Part shown: positions 30,989 to 41,286 of the stretch, piece after piece
Layout of the letters: the number at the start of each line of letters is the position of its first letter
How positions within the stretch are numbered: position 1 is the stretch's first letter
IMG/VR virus record: IMGVR_UViG_3300047462_000702
Coordinates: 1-54,916 of that record
DNA: 54,916 bases
Origin: a virus
Direction: 5' to 3' (one strand)
Translations under genes and position numbers: made by a program
The notes under the pieces: model-generated
Database searches by the model: none
What the model saw: only the letters and a program-made list of their open reading frames with translations
Told to the model about the DNA's origin: nothing

Positions 30989-33900
30989 ATGCCACTAGTT
31001 ACCGATCCGCGTGAACTACCTTTCGATCAAACATTAGCACCGGCGTTCTCGCAAACGCCGTCATCGCTCCCTTCTGCCCCCTCTTCAGCGACCTCGGCTC
31101 CTCCTAGCAACACGGAGCTTGCGGAAGCCTCGATCCGCCAGAACAGCGATGCCTACGCGATGCTGATCCACTCTCAGGAGCTCAACTTCGGAGACGTAAA
31201 AGGCTATGACGTGGTGGACGACCCGCAGGCCACGCCCTACGCGGAGGATATGAAATGGCTTTTTGGCTCGCGCAGCCCGGCCGAAACGGCTTACCGCATC
31301 GATCAGCGTAACCAGTCGATCGCGGACAAGCAGACCATGGCTCGCGCCGGATTCTGGAAAGGTGCGCAGTTTAACATCGGAGCAGGCACGCTTGGCCCTG
31401 TAGGTGCCGCCTTAATGTTTCTGCCGATGGCCCCGGAACTCAAGTTTCTCCAAGCCGGAAAAGCGATAGATGCAACACTTGGCGCTGCGGCCGCTGCCGG
31501 TCGTGTGGCCAAGGGACTCCCAGGTTATATCCGAGATCTTTCCGCGGGCATGGATGTGGCAGACGCCGCAGGAGAAGCCGGCGCGGGAGCTGCTCGAGCT
31601 ACGCAGGCTGGCGAGAGCGCAGCGGCCGCCGAGGGGGCAATCGCAGAGAGTGCCGTCGGAGGTGCTCCTGCAGCCGAAGCCGCAGGAAGCGATCTCTTTG
31701 TGGACGGTGCCAACGCCGCACAAGGTGCTAGGGTCGCCTCGGAAGCCATAGGAGCGGCGCCAGCCGCCACGGGTGCCACTGATGCGACCCTAGCCGCAGA
31801 AGCCGCTACAGCGGCTTCTGATGTTGCAGCACCGCTATCCGCGGGTGAGAAAATCGCCCGCGTCGGCCAGGGCGTAGCGCTTCAAGCTGCCGGTACCGCA
31901 CTTCAGCAGCATCTTTTAAACCTCGTCCGTCCTGACAACGAGGATTGGGATGCTGACTTTCTTTCGGCAATCGGCTGGCAGTCACTCTACGCCGGCGTGT
32001 TCGGAGGGCTAGCGGTTCGTGATCGAGTGCCACCTAACCAGTTCAAGAAGGTCTTTAACGATGTAGTGACAGCTCACATGTCGATGGGGGACTCTGCCGG
32101 TGCTCGGGCCGTTATGGATACGGCCACTTCTCTTGCCGACGAGGGTGTTGCCCGCGGCGGAGTCCTTATCTCCAAGACCCTGGGCGCCGGCAGTCCGATG
32201 GACCGGCTATTAGGTTCTCCGAGCAAGTACGTGCGACAGCTCGCCCAGCAGATTGGATACGTCCCTTATTTCCTACAAAAGAACCTCAAGGGCATCGCGA
32301 CCCCAACTTCTGCCGAGCAGGAAATCAAGGCTGCAGTGAGTAAGTACAAGCTTAATCTCTTCAACGACGTTGCTAACTCCTATGCAGCGTACAAGACTCG
32401 TTTCGCTGAAGCCGCAACACCCGGAGCGAAGCGCCTGAAGTTCTGGCAGTTTGGCGAGGAGGTAGCCAAGGCCGCCCGCAACAAAGATATGCACGATGTG
32501 CCGGAAGTGGCCGACGTGTCGCGCAACTTGCGCAAGGTCTTCAATGAGCACTTAGACCAGATGAAGCAAATTAAGGATGCCGACGGCAAGCCGCTGATCG
32601 ATCCCGACTTTCAGCTCAAAGACGGCCAGAGCTACTTCCCGCGCGTGTATGACCTTGCAGCTATCCGGGCGGATCGTGCCGGGTTTTTCCAAAGACTGAC
32701 CGATTACTTTAGAAAAAATCCCAAGGGCGTCGATGAGTATCTGGCGGACCTTAAGAATGATCACGATCAGCGCTTAGAAGCATTTACCAACAAGCAGTAC
32801 GCGAAATACCCCAAGACTCCCGATCAGGTGAACGCCAACGTCGCCAACTACAAAACACAGTTGGATGCGGCATTCGAGAAACAGAAGACCAAGCTGCTCT
32901 CAAAAGCAACGCCCGAAGAGAAGGCGGCAGCCCTTGATAACGCAAAGGCTCGACAGGGCCAGGAGCGCGTTGAGCTCGAAGAGGACATGAAGCGTCCTCG
33001 GTACACCCAGCAAGAAATCGACGATGCAGTCAAGGCCCGACAGTCAGAACACGCCGCCGATATTGCCGACAAGAAAGCGCGCTGGACAAAGCGCCCGTCC
33101 GACTCTGAGATCGAGTCCGAGCTCAAGGCGTTCGATGACAGCGCCGGCAAAGACCGCGAGGGGATCAAGAGCCAGACGAAAGACCTGACTCCCGAGCAGC
33201 AAGACGCGCGCGAGCAGGAAATCCGGGATGACTACGCCGAACGCGCGTCCGATCTGCGCGCACGCCTCGCCGGCCGCACCAAGGAACAGGTAGCCGCCGA
33301 TAAGGCGAAGCTGGTTGAGCGGCACGCTGCCCAGCAGAAGGAGCTGCAGAACCTTCTCAACGAAGACAAGCTGCCCGGGCTTAAATCCAAGCCCGGTGTC
33401 TCAGAGTCTATTGGCAACTCAGACATAGCTAGCAAAGATGCCGAGCGCGAACTGGCCGCGGGAAACTACCACGAGGTTGACACCAAAGCCGGTAAGGTCC
33501 GACTCGTCTCGCTGGAGAATCCGAAGGCAACCGAGGGCCACATTCATGCCTTCGATTCAGATGGTAAGAGCATTGGGCGCCTTGAGTTTTCCAAAGCATT
33601 GCACCAGGACGGCAGGCGCCTTGACGTCAACGCAGCCGTCGCCGATGCGTGGAAGCGCAAGGGCGTCGGCTCTGCCATGTACGACTTGGCGGAAAAACAC
33701 GGCGGTCTTCTTGCGCTAAACAGCGAGACCGGTGCATACCGCACCGCAGAGGGAAAAGCCTTCCGAGACGCTCGCAATGCTGCGCGTCCAGAATACGAAG
33801 CCAAGCTCGAGCAGATGCACGGGCAGCAAAAGAAGCAACTGGAGCAGGTAGGAGATACTCGCACCATCTCCAAGCCCGCCACGGTCAAAAAGCGCCTGGC

Positions 33901-36307
33901 AGCCCTTGAGAAGCAGCGCGACGCTGAGATTGCGGAAATGCGCGCGAGCCCCCGCGGCAAGGATCCAATCCAAGTCGCCCGCTCTCTGGTCGCGCACGAT
34001 GCGAAGACGGCCGCCCGGCGCTCGACCTGGCTTGAGCGCCAGAAGCAGCCGCTCGACATGGGCAAGATCAACGAGCGTCTGGATGCGGCTCGCGCCAAGG
34101 CGACCGAAGACGTGCAGGCCCTGCGCGATCGCATGTCCGCTCCGCTCTCAGAGGATGAGAAGGCCGATCGACGAACGACGATGGCGGCGCGTCACGCCAA
34201 AGAGCAGAAGATCATTACTGATGGTCGCACGCCAGAGGAGATCCAGAAGCTCATTGACGATGCAGATGCTCGGCGCATGGCCAAGCTCGAATCTTTCCGC
34301 AAGGAGCAAGAGTCTAAGTCGCCTACTCGAGCGGATTACAACATCAAGCGCTACAAAGAGCGGCTTGAGCGTCAGCGTGCGCAGAAAGAAGAATGGTTCC
34401 GAGAGAATGGCAACTCTGAAGCTGAGATTGGCTCTCGTGTTCAAGCCGTATATGACCACATTATGCAACTCAGCGTAGGTCACGCGGACCTCGAGGGGCT
34501 CGTGAATCCGAAGTCATTCCGTGCGCGCAGCCTTGACGTCCCGGATCACATACTGGCGCCTTATCTCTCCAATGACCTGTTCCACACCATGGACGGATAT
34601 TTCCGGTCAATGGTGCCAAGGATTAAGTTTGCACAGCGCTTCGGTTCGTTCGATCTTGCCCCGGAGATCGATCGGGTGCGCCAGATGTACCAAGCAGAGC
34701 GTGCCGGGGCTTTGCGTAAGCTCACCGAGAATCTGAATGGCATCAAGGACTCTGCCGAGCGAGACACAGTAAAGAGGCTTCTGACGGCGGCAAAAACCGA
34801 TTCCGAGCGTGCCGCTATTCAGGCGCGCCTCGATAACAAGGGCGTGACGGATCCAACGGCCCGCAAGGCGATCGAGACTAAGGCGAAGCACGCGATTGAC
34901 GCTATTGATAAGCGCATGGCCGCCGACACTCGTGACTTGGCAGGAGTTCGCGATCGCGTCCTGGGCGTTACCGGACCTAAAAACGGAACGGCCAGGTTCA
35001 TGCTTGGCTTTATACGGGCCGGCAAGATGCTGCGCTCGTTCAACTATCAGCGGATGCTCGGCGGCCAAACCCTCTCGGCGCTCGGTGACTACGGTCACGT
35101 GGTTGCCGAATATGGCCTGCTGCGTACGGGCGCCCGTACAGCGCAGTTCGCAGCCCAGATGGTTAGCACGTTTACGCACAACCTGGCGAATAAGGCGGGC
35201 CTTGCTGAAGGCGCGGTTGAGCACCCGATGCTCGCCGAAGCCCGTCGTCTCGGCACTGCTACGGAACTTGTTCTAAACACCCGTCCAGGAAGTTTGAACG
35301 AAATCGGTAACCCACTGGGTGGCAGCAAGATCGAGGCGGCCATGGATAAGCTTAACCACCTTACGACGCGCCTGACATTAATGGCCGCGTGGTCGGATGC
35401 CAACAAGGCGTTAGCTACAATATTGGAGCAGGACGCGATAAAGCGTGCGATCACAGGGGATGTCTCCCGGATCAACATGGCGAAGCTCGCCTCTCACGGT
35501 ATCGACAGCGATACGCTCAAAGTGATCAAGCAGCAGTGGGACAAGTACGGCTCGCAAGCTTCCGGTATGAACCGAGCGCGCACTGACCTGTGGGATAAAA
35601 CCCCGCAGGCCCAGGATGCAGCAAGGGCGCTAGAGAACGCGTGCATTAGCGCCGCGGATCGAGTGCAGATCACCGTCAATGCTGGCGACTTGCCGCTGTT
35701 TATGAATAGCGCGGTAGCGCAAACGCTTCTGCAGTTCCGCTCGTTCGGTATCGCGAGCGTGAACCACTACATGATTCCGATGGCACAGCGTGCTGCTATG
35801 GGCGATGTGCTTCACGTTGCAAGCGGCGCCAGCGTTTGTTTGGGGCTAGGTGCGCTTCGATATCTGGCCGGCGAAATCGCGGCAGGGCAGACACCCGACA
35901 CTTCGCCCAAGAACCTGATCACACAGTCAGTGATGTGGAGCGGTATTTTCGGGTGGTTGCCGGATGCTGCCAACATTCCGATGAACTGGATGGCGGAGCG
36001 CTATCACACGCCGACGTTCTCAAAGTTCAGCGATCAGAAGGGTGGTGCGTTCGGCGAGGCAATCGGCCCCAGTCTAGGACTGGCATTCGATGCTAACGAT
36101 GCGATCACACGTGCGGCGAAGAATGGATTCTCCGAGAAAGAAGCGCACGCAATCCGCAAGCTCGTGCCGTGGCAGAACCTGTTCTACATTCGCCGGCTTG
36201 TGAATGCGGTGGAGAACAGCGCCGCCGATGCGGTCAACGCAAAGGGTGCCAAGCATGAGCGCTTTTGGCAGTACTACCGCGACACAGCGCCACTAAGAAA
36301 AGAATAA
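30989..36307 (+). CDS. Giant internal virion/ejection protein (T7 gp16-like position), with GNAT-like segment
   Basis: The 1772-residue product is the largest in the window. The N-terminal ~300 residues are Ala-rich, and the middle is long charged coiled coils (VELEEDMKRPRYTQQEIDDA). Around residues 830-930 a segment reading IHAFDSDGKSIGRLEFSKAL and AVADAWKRKGVGSAMYDLAE matches the GNAT acetyltransferase acetyl-CoA loop (R-K-G-V-G-S-A). The C-terminal ~450 residues include hydrophobic stretches suited to membrane insertion. No lysozyme-like motif is evident. Confidence 0.75.
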   Translation: MPLVTDPRELPFDQTLAPAFSQTPSSLPSAPSSATSAPPSNTELAEASIRQNSDAYAMLIHSQELNFGDVKGYDVVDDPQATPYAEDMKWLFGSRSPAETAYRIDQRNQSIADKQTMARAGFWKGAQFNIGAGTLGPVGAALMFLPMAPELKFLQAGKAIDATLGAAAAAGRVAKGLPGYIRDLSAGMDVADAAGEAGAGAARATQAGESAAAAEGAIAESAVGGAPAAEAAGSDLFVDGANAAQGARVASEAIGAAPAATGATDATLAAEAATAASDVAAPLSAGEKIARVGQGVALQAAGTALQQHLLNLVRPDNEDWDADFLSAIGWQSLYAGVFGGLAVRDRVPPNQFKKVFNDVVTAHMSMGDSAGARAVMDTATSLADEGVARGGVLISKTLGAGSPMDRLLGSPSKYVRQLAQQIGYVPYFLQKNLKGIATPTSAEQEIKAAVSKYKLNLFNDVANSYAAYKTRFAEAATPGAKRLKFWQFGEEVAKAARNKDMHDVPEVADVSRNLRKVFNEHLDQMKQIKDADGKPLIDPDFQLKDGQSYFPRVYDLAAIRADRAGFFQRLTDYFRKNPKGVDEYLADLKNDHDQRLEAFTNKQYAKYPKTPDQVNANVANYKTQLDAAFEKQKTKLLSKATPEEKAAALDNAKARQGQERVELEEDMKRPRYTQQEIDDAVKARQSEHAADIADKKARWTKRPSDSEIESELKAFDDSAGKDREGIKSQTKDLTPEQQDAREQEIRDDYAERASDLRARLAGRTKEQVAADKAKLVERHAAQQKELQNLLNEDKLPGLKSKPGVSESIGNSDIASKDAERELAAGNYHEVDTKAGKVRLVSLENPKATEGHIHAFDSDGKSIGRLEFSKALHQDGRRLDVNAAVADAWKRKGVGSAMYDLAEKHGGLLALNSETGAYRTAEGKAFRDARNAARPEYEAKLEQMHGQQKKQLEQVGDTRTISKPATVKKRLAALEKQRDAEIAEMRASPRGKDPIQVARSLVAHDAKTAARRSTWLERQKQPLDMGKINERLDAARAKATEDVQALRDRMSAPLSEDEKADRRTTMAARHAKEQKIITDGRTPEEIQKLIDDADARRMAKLESFRKEQESKSPTRADYNIKRYKERLERQRAQKEEWFRENGNSEAEIGSRVQAVYDHIMQLSVGHADLEGLVNPKSFRARSLDVPDHILAPYLSNDLFHTMDGYFRSMVPRIKFAQRFGSFDLAPEIDRVRQMYQAERAGALRKLTENLNGIKDSAERDTVKRLLTAAKTDSERAAIQARLDNKGVTDPTARKAIETKAKHAIDAIDKRMAADTRDLAGVRDRVLGVTGPKNGTARFMLGFIRAGKMLRSFNYQRMLGGQTLSALGDYGHVVAEYGLLRTGARTAQFAAQMVSTFTHNLANKAGLAEGAVEHPMLAEARRLGTATELVLNTRPGSLNEIGNPLGGSKIEAAMDKLNHLTTRLTLMAAWSDANKALATILEQDAIKRAITGDVSRINMAKLASHGIDSDTLKVIKQQWDKYGSQASGMNRARTDLWDKTPQAQDAARALENACISAADRVQITVNAGDLPLFMNSAVAQTLLQFRSFGIASVNHYMIPMAQRAAMGDVLHVASGASVCLGLGALRYLAGEIAAGQTPDTSPKNLITQSVMWSGIFGWLPDAANIPMNWMAERYHTPTFSKFSDQKGGAFGEAIGPSLGLAFDANDAITRAAKNGFSEKEAHAIRKLVPWQNLFYIRRLVNAVENSAADAVNAKGAKHERFWQYYRDTAPLRKE

Positions 36308-36322
36308 AAAAACGGGTCCTAA

Positions 36323-37903
36323 ATGTCACTAACTGAAGTCCTCGACGCGCAGACGTATATCGAGTACACGGCCAATGTCGCCGGCGCCACCACTTACGAC
36401 TTTCCGTTCGTCATCTTCGAGACGAGCGACGTGTCGGTCATTCGCAATGGCACAAAGCTCACCAACGGTCTCGACTACACCGTCTCGGGAGTTTTGAACA
36501 ACACCGGCGGCTCGATCACCTTGACGGTGGGCTCCACGGTCGGCGATTTGCTCACAATCTATCTCGACATTCCGATTTCGCGCACAACGGCGATCCCTCA
36601 AAATGGGCTCTTCGCCTCCGCGTCCTTCAACCTCGAGCTGAACAAGATCTATGTCGTGATGCAAGTGCTGCGCGACATGATCAGGCACTGCCTGCGTCTG
36701 CCGGTGGATATGAAGGCGACAACCTCGCAGCTGCTACTCAAAGCGAGCACGTGGGCCAACTCATTTCTCTTCTTCGATTCGAACGGTATCCCAACGCCTG
36801 TAACTGCTGCAGGGATTGCCGCGATCGCTCAAGGGCCTGCCGGGCCCGCGGGAGCACCTGGTGCCGCGGGCGCCACGGGGGCAACCGGAGCGCAGGGCCC
36901 TGAAGGCCCCGCGGGTCCGCAAGGCATCGAGGGGCCCGTGGGCCCTCAAGGCCCCGAGGGTCCTCAAGGTCCCGCTGGCCCGCAGGGAGCTGCAGGCACT
37001 CCGGGCGCCGCAGGATCTGCTGGTGCCGCCGGTGCTCAAGGCCCGCAAGGACCGCAGGGTCCGCAGGGCAATACCGGGCCTGCAGGTCCTACGGGCGCGA
37101 CAGGCCCGCAAGGTCCCCAGGGCGCTCCTGGAAGTACAGGCCCATCGTCTGGGATCGGCGGTATATGGACGCTAGCGCAGGGTGTTGCTGAGGCTAATGC
37201 GCGCAACGATGGCCAAGGCATTTATTTCGTGGTGCCTTCCGGCACTAGCTGGATCGAGGTTGAAGGGTGGGGACCTGGAGGCATGGGAGGGGGAAATCTT
37301 ATAAGTGCCGGCAGTGCGGCGCCCGGCGGCGGCGGCGGCTTCTATGTTCGCGCTCGCATCGCGGTGAGCGCTGGCGACATTATCGGATACGCCGGCGCAG
37401 TCTCAGGACTCACTGTCGCGGGAGGCACCTGGTACACCGAATACCCCTCAGGGACTTCTTCGGTTATTGACCCGTCTCAAAGCACCTACCTTCTGCGAAA
37501 CCCCGTAGCGGGCTTCGGTGGTGACGTCAATCAGTACGTACATAACATTCTCTACCTACCGTACGGTCATCAGGCGATTGGATCTACACCCGGTGCTGGT
37601 GCAACTCCTACGTCATATCAGTCGAGCGTCAACTGGATCACCGAACTTGCAGTCAACGGGCAAGATGGTTCTGCGGCAACAGTATCCGGATCATTGATCG
37701 CCTCAGGCGCGGGAGGCTCTTCGGGATTTGGGTTCGCTGGAGGTCTTCCTGTTTCCCCAGGCTCCTCCACCCAGGTTCCCGGCAAGGCCGGGTCCATTGG
37801 CGCGGGTGGCAGTGGCGCGGCGGTCGGACCTGGATATGGTGCTGGTTTTCCGACCGGTGCGGGCGGTGCTGGCGGCTTGCCGAACGTAATCATCCGGTAC
37901 TAA
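36323..37903 (+). CDS. Tail fibre with T7-type N-terminus, collagen-like stalk and glycine-rich tip
   Basis: Residues 1-~150 match the T7 tail-fibre anchor ([40 protein letters not shown]). About 35 Gly-X-Y triplets follow (residues ~170-275), then a beta segment ([15 protein letters not shown]) and a long Gly/Ser-rich C-terminal region, ending LPNVIIRY. The tip shares the EGWGxGGxGGGN signature with the protein at 39583-41187. Collagen-like stalks in phages form trimeric fibres. Confidence 0.88.
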   Translation: MSLTEVLDAQTYIEYTANVAGATTYDFPFVIFETSDVSVIRNGTKLTNGLDYTVSGVLNNTGGSITLTVGSTVGDLLTIYLDIPISRTTAIPQNGLFASASFNLELNKIYVVMQVLRDMIRHCLRLPVDMKATTSQLLLKASTWANSFLFFDSNGIPTPVTAAGIAAIAQGPAGPAGAPGAAGATGATGAQGPEGPAGPQGIEGPVGPQGPEGPQGPAGPQGAAGTPGAAGSAGAAGAQGPQGPQGPQGNTGPAGPTGATGPQGPQGAPGSTGPSSGIGGIWTLAQGVAEANARNDGQGIYFVVPSGTSWIEVEGWGPGGMGGGNLISAGSAAPGGGGGFYVRARIAVSAGDIIGYAGAVSGLTVAGGTWYTEYPSGTSSVIDPSQSTYLLRNPVAGFGGDVNQYVHNILYLPYGHQAIGSTPGAGATPTSYQSSVNWITELAVNGQDGSAATVSGSLIASGAGGSSGFGFAGGLPVSPGSSTQVPGKAGSIGAGGSGAAVGPGYGAGFPTGAGGAGGLPNVIIRY

Positions 37904-37906
37904 ACC

Positions 37907-39238
37907 GTGGTCGTCTTTCTGTCCGGGAATCTCCTTCGCAACGGTAAGGGCATCTCCCTTACCGACAACGCGGGTGTTGCGTGGACGATCGATCCGACCA
38001 GCAAGAACGTCACGGCAACGATCACATCTACAGCTCCCGGCGGCACCACCGGCCAGGTGCAATACAACAACGCGGGTGCGTTCGGCGGCGCAGCCGGGTT
38101 CACCTATACCGCGCCAGGTGTGATGACCTATGGGGCACCCGGTGTTCCTGTTGTTCAGATCTTGTTTGATCCGAGCGTCACCCTAGCTGGCTTCATCGGG
38201 AATCCTGATCCGACAAACCCGGCAGCGGCAACTAACGTATACGGTACCTCTCAGTCTTTCACCGGAGCGGTTTGGGCTACTTCAGACAGCACGACTTACC
38301 GGGGCGGCGGTGTCTTTCAGGTTGGCTCGGGTGCCAGCGGCGGCGGCGGTTTCCAGCTCTATAGTGGCAGCGCGTGGAGCACCTCCGAGACCATTGATGC
38401 AGGAACTATAAATCTCGCTGGGGGCTACGCCCTCTCGGCCGACGGCACAGCGCGCTCATCCGACATTCGGTTTTTGGCCGGCGCCGCGCTGCAAAATGCA
38501 CCGTTGACATTCCATGTATCAAACGGCGGTAGCGGCTACACCGATGGAACCTACTCGGACAGCTCGCAGCTGGGAATAGACTTGGAAGCCTATAGCGCAA
38601 CTACTGGCGCCTTCATTGCACTTCAGTCGGTCAAGATTGTAGCCGGCGCGATCGTTTCGGCGACTATGAACTACCCCTACGGCGCCTCTGCGATTGGAGA
38701 CGTTCTAGACATTACGCTGCAAGCACCTAGCTACTCCGGTGCTCCTGGCACAGGTGCACAACTCACCGTGGATACGCTTGGAAACGGGCTAGGCGGCCAG
38801 CTTAAGTTCGTTGACGCCAATGGCGGCCACGCGCTCACGATTGATGTGCACGGAGAACTTCTGGACTCTGCGGGTAACCCCGGCACACACGGCCAGGTTC
38901 CAAACTCTCAGGGCACGGGATCCGGCTTTGTGTGGGGTGACAACCCAACGCCGATACTGGCAGCCGACACCATCGCGGACGGCGCTACGTTCCAGATCGC
39001 GGATTCCACCAACATCGAAATGTTTCTGTGTGGCGCGCCGCTGGCGGCCGCAACGGTGGCCATGCCTTTATCACCCGCCGATGCTCAGCAGGTGGAGTTT
39101 ACCTTCGATTACAAAGTCACCGCACTCACGGTCACAGCCACACAGACGATTGAGAACGTCCCTACGCGCGCAATGCCCGGGATGCCGATCAAATATGTCT
39201 ATTACGCAGCTAGCACAACCTGGAAGAGAAAAGGCTGA
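37907..39238 (+). CDS. Fibre-associated beta-rich protein
   Basis: A 443-residue protein with a GTG start three bases after the previous stop. Its sequence is beta-rich with Gly, Thr and Ser (TGQVQYNNAGAFGGAAGFTY). Phage fibre stalk and tip proteins often carry this GQVQYN-type repeat. A receptor-binding role is inferred from position. Confidence 0.72.
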   Translation: MVVFLSGNLLRNGKGISLTDNAGVAWTIDPTSKNVTATITSTAPGGTTGQVQYNNAGAFGGAAGFTYTAPGVMTYGAPGVPVVQILFDPSVTLAGFIGNPDPTNPAAATNVYGTSQSFTGAVWATSDSTTYRGGGVFQVGSGASGGGGFQLYSGSAWSTSETIDAGTINLAGGYALSADGTARSSDIRFLAGAALQNAPLTFHVSNGGSGYTDGTYSDSSQLGIDLEAYSATTGAFIALQSVKIVAGAIVSATMNYPYGASAIGDVLDITLQAPSYSGAPGTGAQLTVDTLGNGLGGQLKFVDANGGHALTIDVHGELLDSAGNPGTHGQVPNSQGTGSGFVWGDNPTPILAADTIADGATFQIADSTNIEMFLCGAPLAAATVAMPLSPADAQQVEFTFDYKVTALTVTATQTIENVPTRAMPGMPIKYVYYAASTTWKRKG

Positions 39239-39240
39239 CC

Positions 39241-39579
39241 ATGGCACTTCAAACAACAACATACACAGCGCCCAACGGCGCGAGCGCCGCGAATCTCTAC
39301 TGGCGAGTATCTATTGGCGGATTCAATCGGGATCGCTCTGGCGGCCGGTGGAACTCTCAGACGATCCAACAGCCCAAGTTCGGCTTTCCCATTCAGCTTC
39401 GCGCATACGCGAGCAAAGCGGCCGCCGAGATTTCTGGCGCGGTGCCGATCTTCACGATCAACGCAACCGTTCCTGACATTACGAAGATCACTATTGCGCC
39501 AGGTCAGAACCTAATCACTGCGCTCTATGCCTGGGCGATCGCCAACGTTCCGGGCATGTCCGGCGCCACGGACGTGTAG
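39241..39579 (+). CDS. Small fibre-region protein
   Basis: A 112-residue protein (MALQTTTYTAPNGASAANLY) with mixed beta composition and a C-terminal helix (ALYAWAIANVPG). Possible fibre assembly or adaptor protein; family unknown. Confidence 0.6.
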   Translation: MALQTTTYTAPNGASAANLYWRVSIGGFNRDRSGGRWNSQTIQQPKFGFPIQLRAYASKAAAEISGAVPIFTINATVPDITKITIAPGQNLITALYAWAIANVPGMSGATDV

Positions 39580-39582
39580 ACC

Positions 39583-41187
39583 ATGGATATCGCAACACTC
39601 GATGATATTGCAGCTATCTCGCTCACGCCTGGTCCTGCCGCAACAGTGGCAGTGGGGTCGGTCACGACACTAGCACCGGGCGCCACTGCAAGCGTTACCA
39701 ACACAGGAACTAGTTCTGCCGCGGTGCTCGCCTTTGGGATTCCAGCGGGGGCCACCGGTGCCGCTGGTATAAACGGCACGAACGGCGCCCCGGGCGCAGC
39801 CGCAACCGTAGCAGTCGGATCGGTGACAGCCCTCGCGGCTGGCGCCACTCCGACTGTCACTAACACCGGAACGAGCGCGGCCGCGGTTCTGGCATTTGGC
39901 ATTCCTGCTGGAGCGCCCGGCGCGCCTGGCAGCAACGGCACGAATGGCGTGAACGGCGCGCCGGGAGCAGCAGCGACCATTGCGGTCGGATCGGTAACAG
40001 GTCTTGCGGCCGGCGCTACTCCAACAGTAACGAACACAGGTACTAGCTCAGCCGCAGTGCTGGCATTCGGGATTCCTGCCGGCGCACCTGGCGCCCCTGG
40101 AAGTAATGGTTTGAACGGAGCGCCAGGTGCCGCGGCAAGCGTTTCAGTTGGGTCGGTGACAGCTCTTGCGCCTGGTGCCACGCCAACTGTGACGAACACC
40201 GGATCTAGTTCTGCCGCAGTACTCGCCTTTGGCATTCCTACCGGTGCGCCTGGTGCCCCCGGTAGCAACGGCTCTAACGGCGCCCCAGGCGCGGCCGCAT
40301 CCGTCACGGTCGGATCAGTAACGGGTCTTGCCGCTGGCGCAACGCCCACTGTGACGAACACGGGAACAAGCTCGAACGCAGTGCTGGCATTCGGGATTCC
40401 TGCAGGTGCCCCGGGTGCCCCCGGAAGTAACGGCACGAATGGCACCGCAGCGACGGTCGCGGTTGGTACGGTAACTGGCCTTGCGGCCGGCGCTACGCCA
40501 ACTGTTACCAACAGCGGCTCTACTTCTGCTGCTGTATTCAACTTCGGCATCCCGGCCGGCGCACCGGGTGCCACTGGTGCCACCGGCAACATCACCGGCG
40601 TTTCTTACCTGAGCCCAGGCACTTACACCTGGACAGTTCCTACCGGCGTGACAAAAGCGCGTTTCGAAGGATGGGGTGGAGCTGGCGGCGGAGGAAATCC
40701 CAACGCAGGTAGCAACGGAACGGGCGGCGGATCTGGCGCCTACTTTTTGGTTGAACACACAGTTACACCCGGCAGTACGGTCACCATTGTTGTTGGCAAC
40801 TTTGGAATCACCGGCACTCAAAATGCAACCGCAACGACGGTTACGATCGGCACCGACGTTGCTACCGCCGGCGCCGGCGCCAACGGTAATAACTCTGGGG
40901 CTGCTGTTTCTGGCGGCACTTGTAGCTTTAGCGGCACCTGGAACCAGCTACTCACTATCACAGGTAGTGCAGGCAATCCTTGCATGAACGCAAACATGTC
41001 TGGTGCCGGTGGCTCTGCACCTCGCGGTGGATCTGGCGGTGTACCGGTTGGATCGTACGCGTTTGCAAGCAGGACAAACGGCTACAGCGGAGTCATTCCG
41101 GGCGGTGGTGGCTCGGGTGGAACTTACAGCGGCAGTGCCGGCACTGGTGGCTTTGGAGCCCCGGGCATGCTGGTCATCTCCTACTAA
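39583..41187 (+). CDS. Repeat fibre protein with glycine-rich adhesin-like tip
   Basis: The 534-residue protein contains six tandem ~52-residue repeats (AVGSVTGLAAGATPTVTNTG, then FGIPAGAPGAPGSNG), roughly residues 17-330. A beta segment (YLSPGTYTWTVPTGVTKARF) and a glycine-rich C-terminal domain with EGWGGAGGGGN follow, ending GFGAPGMLVISY. The tip resembles that of the fibre at 36323-37903. Glycine-rich tips act as receptor-binding adhesins in T-even phages, so host-range function is likely. Confidence 0.8.
   Translation: MDIATLDDIAAISLTPGPAATVAVGSVTTLAPGATASVTNTGTSSAAVLAFGIPAGATGAAGINGTNGAPGAAATVAVGSVTALAAGATPTVTNTGTSAAAVLAFGIPAGAPGAPGSNGTNGVNGAPGAAATIAVGSVTGLAAGATPTVTNTGTSSAAVLAFGIPAGAPGAPGSNGLNGAPGAAASVSVGSVTALAPGATPTVTNTGSSSAAVLAFGIPTGAPGAPGSNGSNGAPGAAASVTVGSVTGLAAGATPTVTNTGTSSNAVLAFGIPAGAPGAPGSNGTNGTAATVAVGTVTGLAAGATPTVTNSGSTSAAVFNFGIPAGAPGATGATGNITGVSYLSPGTYTWTVPTGVTKARFEGWGGAGGGGNPNAGSNGTGGGSGAYFLVEHTVTPGSTVTIVVGNFGITGTQNATATTVTIGTDVATAGAGANGNNSGAAVSGGTCSFSGTWNQLLTITGSAGNPCMNANMSGAGGSAPRGGSGGVPVGSYAFASRTNGYSGVIPGGGGSGGTYSGSAGTGGFGAPGMLVISY
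39631..40575 (+). repeat. Six in-frame tandem repeats of ~155 bases
   Basis: Each unit encodes about 52 residues including VTNTG and FGIPxGAPG. The units are diverged at third positions, so they are old, but stretches still match well enough for recombination to change copy number. Confidence 0.75.
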
Positions 41188-41223
41188 ATCCCAAGTTTCT
41201 GATCGATAGCAGGTTTTTGGGCA

Positions 41224-41261
41224 CGGGGTGGCTATACGCATCACACCCCGATGCAACGGGG
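41224..41261 (+). promoter_or_regulatory. CTAYAC motif and alternative hairpins before the lysis genes
   Basis: GGTGGCTATACG (41227-41238) lies 49 bases upstream of the endolysin start. CGGGGTG (41224-41230) can pair with CACCCCG (41244-41250), whereas CCCCG (41246-41250) can pair instead with CGGGG (41257-41261). The two hairpins exclude each other. Confidence 0.6.
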
Positions 41262-41286
41262 CATATAACCCAATCCCCGGTGGCAA

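Noticed and set aside
36323-41187. Diversity-generating retroelement acting on the fibres (as in BPP-1)
   Set aside because: No reverse transcriptase and no template/variable repeat pair were found; the fibre repeats are structural.
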